DNA from: Schistosoma haematobium
Taxonomy: Eukaryota; Platyhelminthes; Trematoda; Strigeidida; Schistosomatidae
Assembly: GCF_000699445.3 (NCBI RefSeq)
Contig: NC_067197.1
Coordinates: 10,298,152 to 10,362,151, forward strand
Length of the DNA: 64,000 bases
Direction of reading: 5' to 3'
This document shows positions 45,491-56,639 of the stretch, piece after piece. A program made the translations under genes and the position numbers. The notes below the pieces were generated by a model, which was not told the DNA's origin, ran no database searches, and saw only the letters and a program-made list of their open reading frames with translations. Every line of letters starts with the position of its first letter. The stretch's first letter is position 1.

Positions 45491-47994
45491 AGGAATTACA
45501 TCTTGTTTTGAAATAATTTGAGACATGTTATGATAAATAGATATGAATGAATAATTATTTATGTTTAGAAACTTCTTTTCACTGGTTATATTCAATATCA
45601 AACCAATATTACTGATCTTGATTTAGATATATTATGTATGGGTGTTGACTTTTATGGTAAGATGAAAATGATGATTTTCCTAAATTATTCAACTTGGGAA
45701 GACAGATCACATCGTTGATACTGAATAAAAGGCATGAGTTTATTCATAACACTAATCTTTTAAAAACTATTATATAACATAAGCTGTGTTTATTAGCTAA
45801 AAAGATACCGACAGGGTATGTAGATCTTGGTTCTGTACACCAGTGTATTTTGATGTCAATACACTGTTGTGTAATTTGAACTGATTAACCCATTACAGAC
45901 AATAAAAATTCGCTTACTAAAGCATTCGGATAAAAGGAGACTTTTATCACGGAACAAATTTCAAAGTCTTGAACTCAAACGGCTACACATAGATTATAAA
46001 GTCTGGTCAGGTAAAATTGTGTCAGTATATTAGACTAAGTTGCTTTGAATCGCTTAACATGTGTTGCAGATTTTGCATGGTAACTTGGAAATTGATGTGA
46101 TATCAGAATTTCATCATTTGAATTGGTTTGCAACAGCTTATTTTTTTAAGTATAAGAATAACCGATTGATGTCGTCAGCTATACAAACTAGATTCAAGTT
46201 TTTACTTCAGTTTTTTTTAATCGTCTAATTATGGAACTTTTTTCTTACCTTAGCTTTAATGTGAATGTTAGAGATTATAAAAACTTTAACCATTTTCCCA
46301 CTAAATTCTTCAAAAATGATGTGCATAGTTATTCATTTGAATGTAACGATGATGATTTATGATCCCATAATGTTGAACTATTATAAATTAGTTGTACAAT
46401 TTAAATAAACACAACAGTCACATCTCAGTTTGGTCTACCCAATCTGATAAATCGTGATATATAAAATCATATATTTCTGTATACATTCCCTTCTGTAACA
46501 ACGTGATCAGCCTTGGAAACTGGAACAAATCTTGCAATAATCTTCAGAATATAGTATATTTATTATATAATGTAACTTTAAATCATTTTTGCCTCTCATT
46601 TTACACGTTCTGGTCATTCGCAGGTTTTCTGTAAGGTGATGTGATCGTAAAGGATACGAACTATTTTATTAAATGCATTATCTTCTACCAATTAGTCAAA
46701 CAGTTTTAAAGTGTCCAAATAATTGTTTCGTTGATATGCAAAACACTTTTCAAGTTGATGGAATATCAGAGAACTTATATTTACTTGCTTAGTAAAATTT
46801 ATTCTATCGCTTATCAATTAGGGTTTGTAATGTTTATTCTTTATTCAAGTCCTACCCTAGATGTCATCAACTAGTCGATAAGTAATAGATAGTGATAATT
46901 TATTAACAGATTAATACAACAAGGTGTAATCTAAAAACTAACATGTCCTGTTTGGATTGGGTTTATAGAGTTAACGATTAGGTTACATTAGTTGCATTTT
47001 GTAGCCCTCAATCTTTTTCTAACTAGTATACCTTACTGAGATTGGCAAAGGTTTTTAGTGTTACTGTACTTTCCATGAAAAGCATACAATCAGGAAGTGT
47101 TCAACAGCTTGATGAACCTGATTAAAACATTTCGCGATTAAACTTCCACTAGTAAAAATCTGTGCTTTAAAATATTTATGGATATGTAGGTCTTATTTCC
47201 TTAATGTTACTTATCGAAATTGAATGCAAAATGAATATAACACAATATGACGGATGATTTTTATATGTCTGTTTGCAAATGATCTTTTTGAATAATGGTT
47301 TTCTGTTATAATTACGCATATGCCAATCAACATAATTCTGATTAGAGAAAATGTAAGTTAATAATGAATTCCTGTATCAATGATATAATACTATCGCTAT
47401 ATTGAAATTCATGGTCGATTAGCTAGTTTCCTTTAATATTTTCAGACAACTTGCTTGGATATTGAAAATTGAAGATTGAAGTACTTTTATGCTATGAACA
47501 CTTTCATTGCAATATCTTATGCAGTTATCTTTAGTGAAGCATACAAGATAATTAACCAAAAAAATCACTTAATTAAACAACTTGATGAAATCATGTTCAG
47601 TTAAACGGTTTCAAAATATATTTTATCTGTAAAAGAGTAATTAAATTATTTAGCCACAAAATACAAACGTGGAAAATGTAATTAAAACATAAACATGCTA
47701 TTAGTTTATATAAAACACAGTATTTTACGAAAATAACATTGAATATGATACATAGATAGTAGTCTCCCTTTATGTATAATAAGTTCAGTGCTGAGGTCAG
47801 ATTGAATATTCAAGCCAATTATTAAACTTAAAGAAACCAGTAAATACTAATTGTCTCTCTCTAGTTTCAGTCTGTTCAATAACTTACTCTATTTTTGTTG
47901 TTGTTCACAGATAAATTAATAAACGTTCAGTTTAATATTTGCACTTTATATTTAAAAAAAGAAAATGGAATTCAGCGATATGAATTAGTTAACT
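45491..47994. other. AT-rich DNA, no gene recognised
   Basis: About 2.5 kb without long frames, repeats shared with the window, or structured RNA that I could see. The longest stretch free of recognisable mobile elements. Confidence 0.5.
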
Positions 47995-48235
47995 TTATTG
48001 AGGCCATGATCAGTGGAGATGGATAGTAGCTAGCAGTGGAATCCAAGACACGTGTTTTGTCCTATTTTTGACTCGTCATTCGGATGCACCTGCATCTCAG
48101 AGTTGATGACGAAACGCGCCTCCTCGATTCCACTGCTAGCCACTATCCATCTTTCAATATAATGCTTGTAAATTAAGGCGATATCCAGGCAATATGCACA
48201 GTATGCGGATATGCCAATAAGAGACTGATCAATGG
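47995..48235 (+). mobile_element. HHR-SINE B, fold-back copy
   Basis: The left arm (48018-48044, minus orientation) and right arm (48126-48151) are inverted copies with one mismatch over 26 bp. Between them are the minus-strand hammerhead (to about 48095), which loses its tRNA-like head, and the GAAACGCG half of a plus-strand one. The plus-strand tail continues to about 48235 (CAATATGCACAGTATGCGG, AAGAGACTGATCAATGGG). Confidence 0.75.
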
Positions 48236-48239
48236 GAAG

Positions 48240-48330
48240 ATTCAGGTTCTCTGAGCTGGATGGTTTGGTCGTGGAGTTTTCATCGTTCTTCTGAAAGACA
48301 TCATTAGTACAAACTTCAGGTAGAAGTCAG
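48240..48330 (-). repeat. rep-5 copy 1
   Basis: Minus strand: CCTGAAGTTTGTACTAATG, CAGAAGAACGATGAAA, AAACCATCCAGCTCAGAGAAC. The same string occurs on the plus strand at 55500-55580. Confidence 0.6.
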
Positions 48331-48884
48331 TAGAGTTAAAATACGGCTTTCATTTGAAAATAATTTTACATATATTCGACAAATGATTTGTAATTAAATG
48401 CAACAGTTTGTTGATTAATCGATTTCTACAAAGTCATATGTAAAACAAAAATAAGCATTCTCAAACGAAAAAAAATTATTCCACTTCTCAGTTACTAAAG
48501 ATCATGTAAGGTACACGAAATAACCTTGTTAACTCAAGATTGTACTAAATATATTTTCTACAAAAAGAGTTTTTATTCAGTCCACTTTTCAAGTTCTTTT
48601 CATTTCCTCTGTCTAGACATTTTCATCATGAGAATACAAATAATAATAATATATAGTTGCATTGACTATGTTTCAATGTAGCATCATTTACCAAAAATAA
48701 AATCTTTATTAATTCACATTTCATATTGTTACAACCTTGATAAATGAAAAAAAACATTTTCGGAAGTGTTAACAGCACAAACTCTCTAATCCCTGTTTGT
48801 ATGATTTAAGTTATCTCGTTGTTTATATTAGAATCTAAAATTTGGACATCCTGTGTCGATTATCGTGATATTGATGAAATTTTG

Positions 48885-48995
48885 TTCTCTGAGCTGGATA
48901 GTATGATCATGGCACTTCAGCTCAGAAAATGAAACTCTATCAAAATTATCCACTTGAACTACAAATCTTCTCCACCATCTCATTATCTCGATATA
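48885..48995 (+). repeat. rep-5 copy 2, palindromic
   Basis: GTTCTCTGAGCTGGATAG (antisense part) is followed by CAGCTCAGAAAATGAAACTC and ATCCACTTGAACTAC (sense part), so two rep-5 pieces meet head to head. The minus-strand frame 48828-49034 is incidental. Confidence 0.5.
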
Positions 48996-50416
48996 GCCAC
49001 AGTGATACAAAATTACATAGAATAATATGATCATGACTGGAAGTAGATCCCTTTTTTAATAATAATATGAACATCATATCTTATGAAATTAAGTTAGCGG
49101 TTACATGTATTTTGTAATTCGGTGAACAACGCGTTGAACGTCTGAAGTGAAAAGTACTGAGTTCAAGTTCAGGTGAGTATATCATTACTAAAGTGAAGAT
49201 ACAACCAGTTATCGAGGTGCAAGTGGAGTGAGACTAGTATTCTAGATCCCAGTACCGGGTGCACGCTTTCTATTTTATGTATTTTATTCATGGCTATGAC
49301 AGAGATTTTCTTTCTTACTGATATTCTTCCTCACCTTCTTACTGAACATCAAGTTAAGATGAAGCATCTCATTTAAGATGCATCAGAAAGTAAATGATCA
49401 AAATAACGTTACTTCTATTGTTTTTCACCCTAACTTTTATAGTAAGAACAAAATCAATTAGAAAATACATTATCTTCAGCTGTGTACAGACTAATAAGTT
49501 TGACTGTTTTCAGTTCATAACATAAGTTGAAATGAAATAACGAATTGTACAACGACAAATAATAAAGCGTATGGAATGTAAATGTACTTGAGAATTGAGT
49601 TTTTGACAGGCTTTTATAAACGCTAAAAAATATAGCTCTACAGTATTTTAAGATCATTTTTTGTCACCTTATATAGTTACAATTAAAGAGGCTTAGAAAA
49701 CAAAGACGAGCGAATTAAACGCATAAGATTATCATTGTATTTAAATAGACAAAAAAGTTAGAGGACGGAGGTCAGAATCTTGTGATTGTTGATAGAGGTT
49801 GATAAAAGTGAATATTTGAAGATAAGTTTTAAGACTTTTAATGGCTACGGCTCTTGTAAGCTTTAATGTTACTGAATTGAATTATTTGCTGATTAATTTA
49901 AATGTTTCCATTTGATTCATTTTAAGTTCTATAAACATTTAATCCTTGGAGGCTTAGATTCTCTGGAATGTTTGACGAATGGTATCAAACCCCTTCTTTT
50001 TGTCCTTTCAATATACATACCTTTGTAAATAAATGTAAACTGATATAATTAGTTGTAAGTGGAATGTATCAGGTACTTATCCTTCTTCGTTTGTGTTATT
50101 AAACATAGCATTGTATATAATATAAGCAATTTCGCAGGAGGAAATTAATGATTTAAAGCTATCTTTGGTCATTGATTGGTTTTATTCATGATTCGATAGC
50201 TTTCTTGATGCCGTAGTCTTCAGTACTGTTTTTCTCTATAAATGTTTGAATGTATTGGTTTTTTCAGAGACAGATATTTAGTTGTGTTTGTCCCATCCAT
50301 AGCATTTTTTATTAGCAATACTTTCTGGTTCTGTGGTAGAACGTGATTACGAACCCATATTTACAAATTATAGGGTGAAATCTTTGTACGTTGTGGTGTT
50401 ACCTAATGTGAATCTT
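48996..50416. other. AT-rich DNA, nothing recognised
   Basis: No supported feature; the frame 49454-49657 (-) is not convincing. Confidence 0.5.
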
Positions 50417-50928
50417 TGTTATATCTTGTGCCCTGTATCGTTGTCAATGTATAACGTAATGATGCCGCCAATTAGAGAACAGTGAATTATCGATTGGACC
50501 AATGACGCATAAAACCCGTGAGAGCAGTCTACAGCCCATAGCAGCCCTGCTTCCCGCTTAGCCCAACCAGTTAAGTCCAGAACACTAATCTCAGCCCCTA
50601 GGATATGAATCATTTATTTCAAACATAATGGGTTTATATACCAGCCAAACAGACCACATCGTACCATGAAATAGAAAACAACATTTGTACAACATTTAGC
50701 CAAATGTGGCTGTGAATGTGGGAGGTAGTAATTGATAAACCAGGCATAACTCAAGAATGGTAAATCGTATAATAATAGTCCATAAGTCAAAATAAGGCTC
50801 ATAATATAAGGGACAAGAATATGAATACTTCAATTATTTATCAATTATACGATGATAATGTATGTAAAGTAATAGTCCAAAAATAGATTCCAACATTTAC
50901 CATTCATTATTCTCATCGGGATATAACA
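50417..50928 (-). mobile_element. Solo LTR, family LTR-1 (copy 2)
   Basis: 512 bp with perfect 9-bp terminal inverted repeats TGTTATATC / GATATAACA and a perfect 5-bp target duplication ATCTT (50412-50416, 50929-50933). On the minus strand a TATATAAA promoter element (plus-strand 50633-50640) sits mid-LTR. No internal region is present. The frames 50419-50613 and 50614-50802 are LTR sequence. Confidence 0.9.
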
Positions 50929-51694
50929 ATCTTTGACAAATTTCATCATTTCCTCGTGAGACACCCTCGTCAAAGAAAAAAAACTTATCCGCATTTTGAT
51001 ATTTCACTATGAATATAATGTTGAGGTGAGTTTTATGGATAGTTACGAGTATATGGTTTTAATCATTTATGTTGTTACACAACATGAAAGTATCATCAAT
51101 TCGCTTAATATAAAGTTAAATCTCAATGATAGCAGATATTAATTTCGTATCGATTAAAGATAAATGAAATATCTTAAGATTACTTAAAAAGCCGATATTC
51201 TACAAATATTATTCTCAGTAACCATTTTTAGATGTTAAGAAAACTCTTATAATTAAATTTCCTCTTTTTGAGATCTCAGCCATAGATACAAAGTTATTTA
51301 AAACTTTTGATAAAACTGAAAACCAAAAAAAAAAGTACAAGAATTAAACATTTTTCTCTAATCAAATAAAAATGACTATGGTAATATTAGTTAGAATCAG
51401 AACTTTTGAAGCCGACATAATATAGAATATTTCTTCTAAAGATAACGTAAAATTGGAATAATTCATAAGCTAAAACTAGTTTTGATATATTGTATATTAC
51501 TTAATTCTCTTGAGATTTTATTGTAATATTGTAAACTATTTTAAGTTTGGTGGTATCTTCTTATGGTATTATAATGTCAAATAATCAATTAATGTAACAT
51601 TAACTATGGTACAGATAAAAAATAACTGGTTAGTAAAAGAAGAAAAGTCTCATGTTAACAAAAAAAAATCTCATTTTATGTAGGATGCTTAAGT

Positions 51695-52165
51695 AAAAAT
51701 TATTTCAATGGTTGAGATTATGAGTCAATTGAATCTAGACCAACATTGAAAACCTGGATGCACTGAACGGACGTTTTGTCCTATTGTTGGACTCCTCAGC
51801 AATGCATATACACGACCCTGCCTTGTGCGATTTAAATCCAGGAGATCAACCGGGTCTGTTGTGAAAGAGTAACTCACTGATGACGTTGGTGGATGTGTCG
51901 CTCAATTTTGTGGATTAGTTGAAGTTAGACTTAAACACCGTTGGATGCCGACCGGCTCAGTGGTCTTGTGGTTAAGCGCTCGTGCGCGAGACAGATAGGT
52001 CCTCAGTTCGAATCTGGCGAGGCCGGGTCGTAGATGAAGAGTCCCACAATAGGACGAAACGGTCGTCCAGTGCTTACAAGTTTTCCATGGTGGCCTAGCT
52101 TCAATTCACTCATGATCTCAACCACTGAAATTACTACAATATCCACAGAATCTCCTTCTGATATA
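51695..52165 (+). mobile_element. HHR-SINE A, inverted composite
   Basis: The minus-strand left arm (51695-51842) holds tail, hammerhead and box-B side. It switches to a plus-strand copy (51843-52165) with 5' extension, GACCGGCTCAGTGG, box B AGTTCGAATC, a damaged hammerhead and a full tail ending TCTCCTTCTGATA. Confidence 0.8.
51760..51805 (-). ncRNA. Hammerhead motif, one core change
   Basis: Minus strand: CTGAGGA (plus-strand 51793-51799) and GTCC/GGAC intact, AAAAC for GAAAC, stem III ACGTCCGT nearly self-complementary, triplet TTC. Confidence 0.6.
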
Positions 52166-52914
52166 AATCATTTATCAATACGCTCGGCTCTATATACTGA
52201 ATTTTGTTTAATCAAAATATGAGAAATTTGTTTATTATATGAAAGACAACTGAAATAGTTCAAAATTTTTATTTCAAACACTTCAGTTTCATTTATGATA
52301 ATTCTCAAAACTTAAAACAGTTGTTTATGGTACAGCAAATATCCCACAACCAATTTCGATCATGGTTAATTTTGATTAAGCTCTTTTGCTAATTTACTTA
52401 ACAGACAATGTTGTTTGAACAGTAACAATTCGCACATTTGTTTGTACCGTTACGATCACTAGATCACATGACAGACTGTAGCTAAAATTTTGATTGCTTA
52501 AATATCGCTCGATGATTTATTCTCTTCCCCATATGTGAGTACTCAAATCCTATTATTAGCCTATAGTTTGCTGCACCTTTATGCAGTTTGACTATAAATT
52601 TGCCTATGTAATTGCTCGCATATTCTTATTCGCCTCTCTGCTCCAAATCCAATTGATGTGCTTATAGCTTTGTGATCTGCGCTATCCCCTAATAAACTAT
52701 AGTTGCTGCTTCTCATTGCCTTCTGATTTTAAACACCGTAGAAATTTATATTATAATGGTTATCGAGGTGATCGATTAACGAAGCAAAGCCACTACATCG
52801 GCATTAATATAATATTAGTTAGTGATTGTTTATAAATACTGAAAAATGTTGCTGGTTACAGTAATCAGTTAAATATACTTTTATGTTAAAATCCTATAGT
52901 TTTTGGAAAATAAT
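52166..52914. other. AT-rich DNA, nothing recognised
   Basis: No supported feature. Confidence 0.45.
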
Positions 52915-53010
52915 GCTTAGTTCAGTGCTTCCAGGTTTTCAGCAGTGGCCTAACATTGATCCATCTATGGTACCAATTTAAAATAAACAATCTTTACAAA
53001 GCTATATCAC
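52915..53010 (+). mobile_element. HHR-SINE A tail only
   Basis: TTCAGTGCTTCCAGGTTTTC starts right at the hammerhead cleavage side (CAGTGC) and runs to the CAATCTTTACAAAGC tail variant. The piece begins at the base where a cleaved hammerhead 3' product would begin, give or take two bases. Confidence 0.6.
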
Positions 53011-53929
53011 TAATACCATAAACGTCAGAATGGCTGAATGAACTTTGAACAGAAAGAAAAAAGTATAAAATTAATCCAATTCAGCCTAAAATTGTTTACA
53101 AACGATTGTTTGCAGTTTTTTAAAGATAAATATTCATTAACAACGTAATTCACTAATTTTCTCTTTGTACGGAAGGGAGTTTTTCATCAGTGACTTGATA
53201 ATTATTTATTATAAATTCTGATGTTTTTCGAATATTTGTTGAGTAATGGTGATACCTTTACACTAAGTTGTATTTGTGAAGTAAATAATACTTTTTTAAT
53301 GCTCAATATCTGGATCTCATATTTGAATACAACCAAGTAGTAATAAACGTGATAAATGAAATTGTTTTGGAAAAAAATCAAAGAAGCACGTGAATTGCAT
53401 GACAGATGTTACACGACTTATTATTAAATTAGAGCCTTAGACTACTTCATTCTTCAAACAACCTGTTGAATTTGTAAATGCTTTGTTTAAACCCAATATG
53501 TAGTGTGATCTGTATTGAACTAAGCTAACACCATCTGATAACGAAATCACCAATTGTATTAAATATATGCCCATTTTTACTAAATATTATCATCAAAAAG
53601 TACTGTTTGTTAAAGTCTTATGAAATAGAGATAACTCCTGTGATAAGTCAGATAATCATATCTCAGTTCCTAGACCTCATTTTGCTAGTAAGCCGTCTTC
53701 GGAAACTATTAATAAATACTTAATACATTGATTACTAGTGATAACTTGTAAGTAAATGATTTGTTTCATTCTTAAATTCATACTTCTTCAATGTTCAGTG
53801 GTGTATACTTACGTCTAACACTCATAAAATGCATCTACAACAAATTCGTAGTTTGACAGATGGGGTAAAGTGTTACTCATTTACTCCTGCATGTATTCAT
53901 ACATCAAGAAATGAATACTTGATTTAAAT
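53011..53929. other. AT-rich DNA, nothing recognised
   Basis: No supported feature. Confidence 0.45.
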
Positions 53930-54245
53930 AGTTGAGATCATGAGTCAGTTGGAGCTAGACCACCATAGAAAACCTGAAAGCACTGGATAGCCGTTTCGTC
54001 CTATGGTGGGAGTCCTCAGCAGTGCGCCCCCACCATCCCGCCTTGCGAAATTCGAACTCAGTACCTATGAGTTTTGCGCGCGAACGCTTAATCTCTAAAC
54101 AACTGAGATGTCCGGCATCCAATAGTGTTAATATCTAACTTCAACTAATACAAAAAATCGAGTGACACATCCACCATTGTCTTCAGTGAATTACTATATT
54201 GCATGCACACTGCTGAGGAGTCCTACAATAGGACTAAAATGATTG
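53930..54245 (-). mobile_element. HHR-SINE A, inverted composite
   Basis: The minus-strand copy (53930-54200) has hammerhead (53980-54025), box B AATTCGAACTCAG and head. It then switches to a plus-strand GCACACTGCTGAGGAGTCC (54204-54222) that breaks off after GGAC, so the second hammerhead is half. Confidence 0.75.
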
Positions 54246-55300
54246 AAAATTATGTTACATTAGTCAATTACGAAAAATTGATTATAAATATGTATGAAAA
54301 TTCGGATATTTTATCATTTCTCTTTATTTCTTCATTATGTACATAAAATCATTAATATCCATGAAAATGATCAAATAATAATGGATAATAATAATAATAA
54401 TGTATAATCAAACGTAAGTCCCGGGGATCCTTTTATTCTTTAAGGACATTTCTGAAGGGATTGTTAATATGAATAATAAAAAAGTAGCTTGTTTTTTTGA
54501 AAAAAAGAGAACAAGACAGAAAAACACTGACAGGGAGAGACAGGGAGAGGGGGGATGATAAAAAAAAGCGATGAAAGAAAAAACAACAAACTGATAATAA
54601 AAAAAATATACTAAACATTAATATACAGGAACAACGATAACAACTGCATAAAATCAAGTTACAATGGTAAATAAAGAAGAAAACAAAAAAAACAATTAAT
54701 AATTTCCCATTCATACTAAGTTTCACATGGTTGATTTTTATTGATATGGTTGATTTACTTGAATAGAGAATAGGAAGTTTAAAAAAAAGAAAAAAAACAC
54801 AATAACAAACAAGCAAAAAAGAAACGAACAATATTTATTCTATTCGAACGGAAATATATACTGCATAGAATAAGCAACGTAATCAGAGGTAATTTAATAG
54901 AATCCATTCTGTTTTTTTTTCTTATTTCCCTCTCTTTTTCTTTCCTTGCTCTTTGAATTAAATAAACAAAAATAATATTATTTATTTATACAGAGGATTA
55001 TAATAAAGAGACTTATTCAATTTATTATTGTTTAGTATTGTTTTTTATTGTTTTATTAGGTGTAATTGAGAATAGACATAAGTAATCATTGTTGCTCAGA
55101 ATAACAAATAAAATCATTGACGTGATGAATTCAGTTTACTTAGTGAACTCAACCACTGTCAATATGTTGAATATGAGTAGTGAACCTGTTCTATTGTCTT
55201 TCTGGCCTTTATATATTCTTTTACTGGATGAAATAATTCATTTGACTATTCACTAATAAATACTATTAATTTGGTTACAGATTATATTGCAAAAGATAAT
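54246..55300. other. AT-rich DNA with A- and T-runs
   Basis: Contains (AAT)n near 54385-54402 and purine-rich tracts at 54500-54600. The 132-codon minus-strand frame 54433-54831 encodes only hydrophobic, serine- and phenylalanine-rich low-complexity sequence and is not supported as a gene. Confidence 0.45.
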
Positions 55301-55314
55301 CATTCAATTATATT

Positions 55315-55605
55315 TTGATGGAGTTTTTTTCTCTGGATGGTTTGGTTCCGATATATAGGAACAAAAATCAAACCAATGGGAGACACAATGAAAACAAAGA
55401 AGTAAACAACGACAAATTTAAGGTCAATAAGGACCGGTCAACATCGAGGTGTACAGAACAAGCTGTGAAACGCATATGGAGTAATTCGAACACTTCACTT
55501 CTATCTGAAGTTTGTGCTGATGATATCGTTCAGAAGAACGATGAAAGCTCCATGATCAAACCATCCAGCTCAGAGAACAAAACTCGATCAAAATCATCCA
55601 TCTGA
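55315..55605 (+). CDS. Unrecognised frame ending in rep-5
   Basis: A 96-codon open frame rich in N, K, S and E, with no domain or signal sequence that I recognise. Its last third (from SLLSEVCADDIVQKND to the stop) is the rep-5 sequence, which recurs non-coding at 48.24 and 48.89 kb. The frame may be the C-terminal part of a repeat-encoded protein or a chance frame. The start codon is only the first ATG; nothing supports it. Low confidence as a gene. Confidence 0.2.
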   Translation: MMEFFSLDGLVPIYRNKNQTNGRHNENKEVNNDKFKVNKDRSTSRCTEQAVKRIWSNSNTSLLSEVCADDIVQKNDESSMIKPSSSENKTRSKSSI

Positions 55606-55829
55606 GCTACAACTCTTGTCCACTATTCATATATATGTATTTGTATTGTATAATTTAACAATTCAATATTTCTTAACTAAATCATTGCATAACATGAAAG
55701 TAGCTATTCAAAAATAACTTTGTCGATTGTTAATATTATTGTTTTTGAACGACGTTGTGACTCACTGTCAATCATGATATTATTTCACTAATCAATCCTT
55801 GGTTGAAATTAAATTAATAGGACAGTTTA

Positions 55830-56545
55830 CGTTTACTTACTAACTTATTTAACCCAGTTACTTCTAGTAAAGAAGCATAATCCATCCATTAGCATTCATC
55901 ATCTAATTCTGTCCTGGACAGTACTTTCCAGTTGCTATTCATCCTCTTAAGTGTGCTTCCGATTCCCAACTCAGTGTGTTCTTTGGTCATCCTCTTTTCC
56001 TTTTCCCTTCAGCATTCCAAGTTGGGAATTTTCTCGTAATGCGGTTTGATGATTTTCGAAATGTATGTTTTATCCACTTCCATCGTCTTACTATAATTTC
56101 CTCTTCATCTGTAAGGTAGTTTGTTCTATCCTGTAGCGAGTTATTGTTGAGGGTATCCGGTCAACGGACATTGAGTATCTTGCGTAGACAATTGTCTATA
56201 GGTACTTGTACCTTCTTGATGACGGTTATAATGATTCTGGAAGTTTCAGCTTCATACACTAGGACTATCATGACTTTCGTATTAAAGATCGTGACTTTGA
56301 TATTGGTTGACAGTTTTTTTGAGTTCCATGTGTTCTTAATGTGATGGAATGGGCCCTTACTTTGCTAAATCTTTCCCTCATGTCTGTATAAAATCCTCCT
56401 TCTCCATCGATGGTGCTGACGATTTACGTGAAAATTTCCATCTCTCCCAGAGTTTCTCAGTCAAGTATGATTGGGTTGTTATTCTCTGTGTTGAATTGGG
56501 GGATTTTTGCTTAACCTTGTATATGTTTGCATGCTTGAGTTTACT
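55830..56545 (-). mobile_element. RTE-type LINE 3' part
   Basis: Plus-strand TTTACTTACTAACTTATTT marks the tail. Behind it come the same blocks as at 58525-59160 (TCTGTCCTGGACAG, GTGTTCTTTGGTCATCC, TTGCGTAGACAA, ACTTGTACCTTC, GTGAAAA..TCTCC, TATGATTGGGTTG). Covers the region from after the RT palm to the 3' end, with many frameshifts. Confidence 0.8.
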
Positions 56546-56639
56546 TGGATTCAAATAATGTTTAATCCGTTTCTTGTTAGCTTAAGTAACTTATACTTTC
56601 TAGAATTTCTCATAGGTAGTGTCTAAGTAACTTATATTA

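Noticed and set aside
50419..50802. Minus-strand frames as genes
   Set aside because: Both are LTR-1 sequence between the 5-bp target duplications.
54433..54831. 132-codon minus-strand frame as a membrane protein gene
   Set aside because: The sequence is phenylalanine/serine/leucine low complexity arising from A-rich tracts. No domain, homologous motif or splice context is visible.
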